From NCBI GenBank assembly GCA_902551985.1, contig CACDFI010000001.1, positions 209,404 through 273,403 on the forward strand: 64,000 nucleotides of DNA. Direction: 5' to 3'. Of the stretch, positions 60,433 through 64,000 are shown piece by piece (the stretch's first letter is position 1; each line of letters starts with the position of its first letter). A program made the translations under genes and the position numbers. The notes beneath the pieces were generated by a model that worked only from the letters and a program-made list of their open reading frames with translations, ran no database searches and had not been told where the DNA came from. The DNA is from an uncultured Pelagibacteraceae bacterium. GTDB lineage: Bacteria > Pseudomonadota > Alphaproteobacteria > Pelagibacterales > Pelagibacteraceae.

Positions 60433-61356
60433 CTAAAACCAGTTTATATTTTCTTTATCACAAAGTTCTTTCAGCCTTAATGGATAGTCTGTCATGATGC
60501 CATCTACACCATACTCAATCATTTTTAACATATCGTACTCTTTATTAACTGTCCAAACGTTCACTGGCAAATCTTCCTGATGAGAAATTTCTACTAGTTT
60601 TTTTGTAATATCTTTATGGTATGGATGCCAAGCCTTTCCACCTTGTGATTTTATAATTTTTGGTAACTCATATTTTTCAAAAAAAGGTAAGAAACTCATC
60701 CATGGAGATCTATTGTAAATTGTATTTTTAATTTTAATTCCTGTCTGTTGTTGAAAACTTAAATAAGCTCTTGAAATTTCAGGGTAATGATTTTTGATTT
60801 CTGTCAGTGTTCTCCAATCAAATGAAGAAATGATTATTTTATTTTGTAAATTTGATTTATTTACTTCTTGCATAACAAGTTTTACCATTTCCTCTGGGGT
60901 TGGAGTTAAATTTTCCTCGTCAGGTGTAGATTTAATTTCTAAATTTATTAATAAATTTTCAGATTTGTTTTTTGAAGATAATTCTAATAACTCAGAAAGT
61001 TTTGGTATCTTTTGATTTTCTAAAGTTTTTTGATTAACAAATCTTCTTCCATATCTAGATAATTTATTTAAAGCCCCAACATCAAATTTTAAAAGCTCAT
61101 CGTAACTTAAGTCAAATATTATTATATTTTCATCCGTTATCCAATTTCCCTCATTATCTTTTGTAAAACTTGGATCTAATCTAAAGTCATGTGTAATCAC
61201 AGGAATAAGATCTTTGGAAATCAAAATATCTGTTTCGTATGCATTAATATTGTTTTTAAATAAATATTTAAAACTTTCTAGAGTATTTTCAGGAAGATCT
61301 CCTCTAGCGCCTCTATGGCCGTAAATTTTAATATAATTTGGCTTTGATAAAATCAA
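60433..61356 (-). CDS. ugpQ: glycerophosphodiester phosphodiesterase
   Basis: A 307-residue GDPD-family TIM barrel. Catalytic and metal residues are in IYGHRGARGDLPENTLESF (H14, R15), AYETDILISKD (E41, D43), VITHDFRLDP (H56) and NLEIKST. LPVNVWTVNKEYDMLKMIEYGVDGIMTDYP closes the barrel in the usual way. There is no signal peptide, so it hydrolyses imported glycerophosphodiesters in the cytoplasm to glycerol-3-phosphate and an alcohol. It lies 2 nt after ugpC. Confidence 0.94.
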   Translation of the reverse strand: MILSKPNYIKIYGHRGARGDLPENTLESFKYLFKNNINAYETDILISKDLIPVITHDFRLDPSFTKDNEGNWITDENIIIFDLSYDELLKFDVGALNKLSRYGRRFVNQKTLENQKIPKLSELLELSSKNKSENLLINLEIKSTPDEENLTPTPEEMVKLVMQEVNKSNLQNKIIISSFDWRTLTEIKNHYPEISRAYLSFQQQTGIKIKNTIYNRSPWMSFLPFFEKYELPKIIKSQGGKAWHPYHKDITKKLVEISHQEDLPVNVWTVNKEYDMLKMIEYGVDGIMTDYPLRLKELCDKENINWF

Positions 61357-61358
61357 AA

Positions 61359-62411
61359 TTAATTTACTCGATTACCATTAGATTTATCAAAGACATAATA
61401 ATTGTTATCATTTATGTTCAAAGATAATTTACTTCCTTTTTTAATAATTTGACTTCCAGGACATCTAAAACAAAAATCTTTTTTATTTTTTATTTCTCCA
61501 TAAATCAAATTATCTGAACCTAATTGTTCTACCAGATCTACAGATAAATTTATTAAACCTTTATCAGTTTGCGACATATGCTCTGGTCTAATTCCTAATA
61601 TAACTGGTCCATTAAAATCACTTGTAACATTATTAATTTCAAAACCTTCTGAAGTAAGAGTTTTATTTTTTAATTCTCCTTCAAGAAAATTCATCTGTGG
61701 CGAACCTATAAATCCTGCGACAAACATAGATTTAGGATTATTATAAATTTCTATCGGTGTTCCAAGCTGCTCAATAAGGCCATTATTTATTACTGCCAGT
61801 CTATCAGCTAAGGTCATAGCTTCTACTTGGTCATGAGTTACAAATATACTTGTCACTCCAACTTTTTGCTGAAGTTTTTTTATTTCAAGCCTCATTTGTA
61901 TTCTTAGTTTTGCATCTAAATTAGATAATGGCTCATCAAATAAAAATATTTTAGGACTTCTTACAATAGCTCTTCCCATAGCAACTCTCTGCCTTTGACC
62001 TCCTGACAACATGGATGGTTTTCTTTGCAAGTATTCAGAAATTTGTAATAGCTTTGCTGCCTCATTAACTTTTTTTTCAATATCTTCTTTTGAAATACCT
62101 CTATTTTTTAATCCGTAAGCCAAATTGTTGTAAACATTCATGTGAGGATAGAGTGCATAATTCTGAAAAACCATCGCAACATCTCTCTCTGAAGGGTCAA
62201 CTTTATTAATTAATATTCCATCAAGATTTATATTACCTTCAGTTATGTCTTCTAACCCAGCAATCATTCTTAAAAGAGTAGATTTTCCACATCCGCTCGG
62301 TCCAACAAAAACCATGAATTCACCATTTTCTACATTCATACTTGTCTCATGAACAGCTTTAGTTCCGTTTGGATAGATTTTAGTAACTTTATTTAATTCT
62401 AAAAAACTCAT
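61359..62411 (-). CDS. ugpC: sn-glycerol-3-phosphate ABC transporter ATPase
   Basis: A 350-residue ATPase of the MalK/UgpC group: Walker A GPSGCGKSTLLRMIAGL, signature MLSGGQRQRVAMGRAIVR, Walker B with LFDEPLSNLDAKLR, and the H-loop FVTHDQVEAMTLAD. A C-terminal TOBE-type domain (about 240-350) includes ILGIRPEHM. Assignment to UgpC rather than another sugar importer rests on the linked GDPD and permeases. It follows ugpE directly. Confidence 0.9.
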   Translation of the reverse strand: MSFLELNKVTKIYPNGTKAVHETSMNVENGEFMVFVGPSGCGKSTLLRMIAGLEDITEGNINLDGILINKVDPSERDVAMVFQNYALYPHMNVYNNLAYGLKNRGISKEDIEKKVNEAAKLLQISEYLQRKPSMLSGGQRQRVAMGRAIVRSPKIFLFDEPLSNLDAKLRIQMRLEIKKLQQKVGVTSIFVTHDQVEAMTLADRLAVINNGLIEQLGTPIEIYNNPKSMFVAGFIGSPQMNFLEGELKNKTLTSEGFEINNVTSDFNGPVILGIRPEHMSQTDKGLINLSVDLVEQLGSDNLIYGEIKNKKDFCFRCPGSQIIKKGSKLSLNINDNNYYVFDKSNGNRVN

Positions 62412-63263
62412 TTATTTCTCTGTTTGAATTAATCCTTTTATGAACCATTTTTGCAAAAATACTACCACTAAAACTGGGGGGATCATTGATAAAATAATAT
62501 AAGCAAATCTCTCTGCTGTTCTTGGTAAAGCAACTCCCTCATAATTTTCAGTAAATATAATTTTCATTCCCATTACTACAGTCCAATATTCCTCACTCGT
62601 AGTCATTATTAACGGCCATAAATATTGACTATATCCGTATACAAACATGAATATAAACATCGCTGCAATCATTGTTTTAGATAATGGAACTAAAAAATCT
62701 ATAAAAAATCTCCAACTATTTGCACCATCTAATTTTGCTGATTCAAGTAATTCATCAGGTATAGTTTTATAAAACTGTCTAAAAAAAAATGTAGCGGTGG
62801 CTGATGCAACCAATGGAAGAACAAGACCTGTGTATGAATTAGTTAAACCTAAATCTGATACAATCTTATAACTTGGAAAAATCCTAACCTCCAGAGGCAC
62901 AAGTAAAGTAATAAAGATTAACCAAAAAATTGGTACAGCAAATTTGAATCTAAAATAAACTAAAGCATAAGCTGACATTGCTGAGATAATTACTTTAAGG
63001 GTTGCAATTCCCAAAGCCATTATAAAGCTATTTATAAACATTTTTGCAGCAGTCACTTCCTCTGACCAACCACCCTTCTCATTTAAAACTTCGTTATAAT
63101 TTCTTGTTAATTGATCGCCAAGACCAAATTTCATTCCCTCTTTTAAAATAGTTACAGTATCGTGGGTAGAGCTGGCAAATGATAACCAAATCGGAATTAC
63201 CATTAATAAAACACCTAGTATAAGTACAATGTGTGCTAAAATTTGTGATAATTTAATTTTCAT
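62412..63263 (-). CDS. ugpE: ABC transporter permease UgpE (downstream copy)
   Basis: A 283-residue MalG-type permease with six membrane helices. The EAA loop that docks on the ATPase is IPDELLESAKLDGANSWRFF (about 166-185). It has the N-terminal periplasmic stretch with LSFASSTHDTVTILK and ends with IPPVLVVVFLQKWFIKGLIQTEK. It overlaps the upstream paralogue by 4 nt. A second permease of the same MalG type immediately upstream is unusual: these importers normally pair one MalF/UgpA type with one MalG/UgpE type. Confidence 0.92.
   Translation of the reverse strand: MKIKLSQILAHIVLILGVLLMVIPIWLSFASSTHDTVTILKEGMKFGLGDQLTRNYNEVLNEKGGWSEEVTAAKMFINSFIMALGIATLKVIISAMSAYALVYFRFKFAVPIFWLIFITLLVPLEVRIFPSYKIVSDLGLTNSYTGLVLPLVASATATFFFRQFYKTIPDELLESAKLDGANSWRFFIDFLVPLSKTMIAAMFIFMFVYGYSQYLWPLIMTTSEEYWTVVMGMKIIFTENYEGVALPRTAERFAYIILSMIPPVLVVVFLQKWFIKGLIQTEK
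62731..62786. repeat. 56-bp identical tract in the ugpE pair, copy 1
   Basis: These 56 bases are identical to 63549-63604, 818 bp away in direct orientation. The tract encodes the RQFYKTIPDELLESAKLD region, including the start of the EAA loop. Identity includes silent positions, while the rest of the two genes differs clearly, so recent gene conversion or a recent partial duplication is suggested. Confidence 0.9.
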
Positions 63264-64000
63264 TTGTCTTGAAAGATCCCTTTAATAAAATATTTTTGTA
63301 ATACAATTATAATTAATACTGGTGGTATCATTGACATGATAACAAATGCAAATTTGTTAACAATTGATCCAGACATCATCTTTAATCCCATGACAACAGT
63401 CCAATATTGTTCAGAAGAAGTTACTAATATCGGCCATAAATATTGATTATAACCGAATACAAACATAAATATGAACATTGCAACAATCATTGTTTTTGAC
63501 AATGGCACTAAAAAGTCAATAAAAAATCTCCAAGTATTTGCACCATCCAATTTTGCTGATTCAAGTAATTCATCAGGTATAGTTTTATAAAACTGTCTAA
63601 AAAATAAAGTAGCTATAGCAGAAGCTGAAATTGGAATAATTAGTCCCCAATATGAGTTTACTAAGTTAAGTGTAGACATAACAGAATAGGTAGGAAAAAT
63701 TCTTAACTCCAGAGGGACTAGTATAGTAATAAAAATTATCCAAAATAATAATGTTGCATATTTCACTCTAAAATAAACTAAGACATATGCAGTCATAAGA
63801 GATGAAATAACTGATAAAAACGCAACTCCAGTTGCCATTAAAAAACTATTTAAAAACATCTTTAATGCAGTAATTTCTTTAAAAAAACCACCTTCATATA
63901 ATAAAACTTTTGTATAATTCTCTAAAAACTTATCTCCTAAAAAAAATTGAAGACCTTGGGTATTAATTATCGAAGCTGTATGAGTTGAGCTTGCAAAAAT
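63260..64000 (-). CDS. ABC transporter permease UgpE-like (upstream copy), 5' end cut off
   Basis: The frame is open to the right window edge. The visible 246 codons align along their whole length with the neighbouring UgpE, including the FASSTHTASI stretch before the first internal methionine at 63859, so that methionine is not the true start and the N-terminal helix lies outside the window. The EAA loop IPDELLESAKLDGANTWRFF is present. It ends MIPPVLIIIVLQKYFIKGIFQDK. It overlaps the downstream copy by 4 nt. Whether a ugpA-type partner precedes it cannot be seen. Confidence 0.9.
   Translation of the reverse strand: MFASSTHTASIINTQGLQFFLGDKFLENYTKVLLYEGGFFKEITALKMFLNSFLMATGVAFLSVISSLMTAYVLVYFRVKYATLLFWIIFITILVPLELRIFPTYSVMSTLNLVNSYWGLIIPISASAIATLFFRQFYKTIPDELLESAKLDGANTWRFFIDFLVPLSKTMIVAMFIFMFVFGYNQYLWPILVTSSEQYWTVVMGLKMMSGSIVNKFAFVIMSMIPPVLIIIVLQKYFIKGIFQDK
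63549..63604. repeat. 56-bp identical tract in the ugpE pair, copy 2
   Basis: Direct copy of 62731-62786 inside the upstream ugpE paralogue. On the side toward 63500 the match continues for some 30 bp with only scattered mismatches, so the conserved patch is longer than the perfect core. Confidence 0.9.

Overview
The window is a dense, strongly A+T-rich stretch of bacterial chromosome. Gene content and order point to an alphaproteobacterium with a streamlined genome, most likely the SAR11 clade (Pelagibacterales, 'Candidatus Pelagibacter' type). The reasons are: alphaproteobacterial neighbourhoods (rplM-rpsI-argC; rlpA-dacA-tmk-holB-metG-tatD; argS-nagZ-scpA-scpB-tatABC-serS; yajC-secD-secF; gyrA-coaD-ppi-tgt); alphaproteobacterial accessory proteins (an NDUFS4-like complex I subunit, a CBP3-type bc1 chaperone, SdhE, a GlpX-type FBPase); almost no intergenic DNA; and no mobile element, phage gene or CRISPR array. 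This assignment is inference from content; no database search was possible.

Layout. 1-5.1 kb (minus): rplM, rpsI, argC, a small lipoprotein, homoserine dehydrogenase and two exporter-type membrane proteins. 5.2-8.7 kb (plus): two O-acetylhomoserine sulfhydrylase paralogues flanking an alpha/beta hydrolase, behind a structured leader that may be a SAM riboswitch. 8.7-13.1 kb: heme A synthase, chorismate mutase, and rpmF-plsX-ihfA-merR-rpmG with a bc1 chaperone and bamE. 13.1-17.9 kb: tRNA-Glu, glpX, an SbmA/BacA-like transporter, the NDUFS4-like subunit and tRNA-Pro on one strand; a zinc-ribbon protein, nhaA and a glutathione peroxidase on the other. 17.9-26.3 kb (minus): RarD-type permease, lytic transglycosylase, RlpA-like protein, dacA, tmk, holB, metG, tatD and an MBL-fold hydrolase. 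26.4-41.9 kb: tRNA-Ser, sdhE, recG, DUF502, M48 protease, tRNA-Lys, tgt, ppi, coaD, gyrA, ssb, uvrA, a PuuD-like membrane protein and secF/secD/yajC. 42-50 kb (minus): serS, tatCBA, scpBA, nagZ, argS and dgt. 50-52 kb: an A-type Fe-S protein, xth and an Ldh-family dehydrogenase.

The most distinctive part is 52.2-64 kb. A zinc regulon is arranged around a divergent promoter with two Zur-box-like palindromes: znuC-znuB-zur on one side, and znuA followed by a CobW GTPase, a WD40 propeller and a small Cys/His protein on the other. ZnuA carries a large His/Asp loop containing a recent 93-bp tandem duplication. Next comes a probable arsenic unit (small membrane protein, ArsC, AqpS-like aquaglyceroporin). 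Last is a glycerol-3-phosphate/glycerophosphodiester uptake block with two tandem UgpE permeases, UgpC, a GDPD phosphodiesterase and a 2H-type phosphoesterase.

Points most worth following: a Tgt that has lost all four ligands of the usual structural zinc site and lacks its usual neighbour queA; the extended zinc operon; the duplicated ugpE pair with a 56-bp identical tract; and near-universal overlap or abutment of convergent gene ends.
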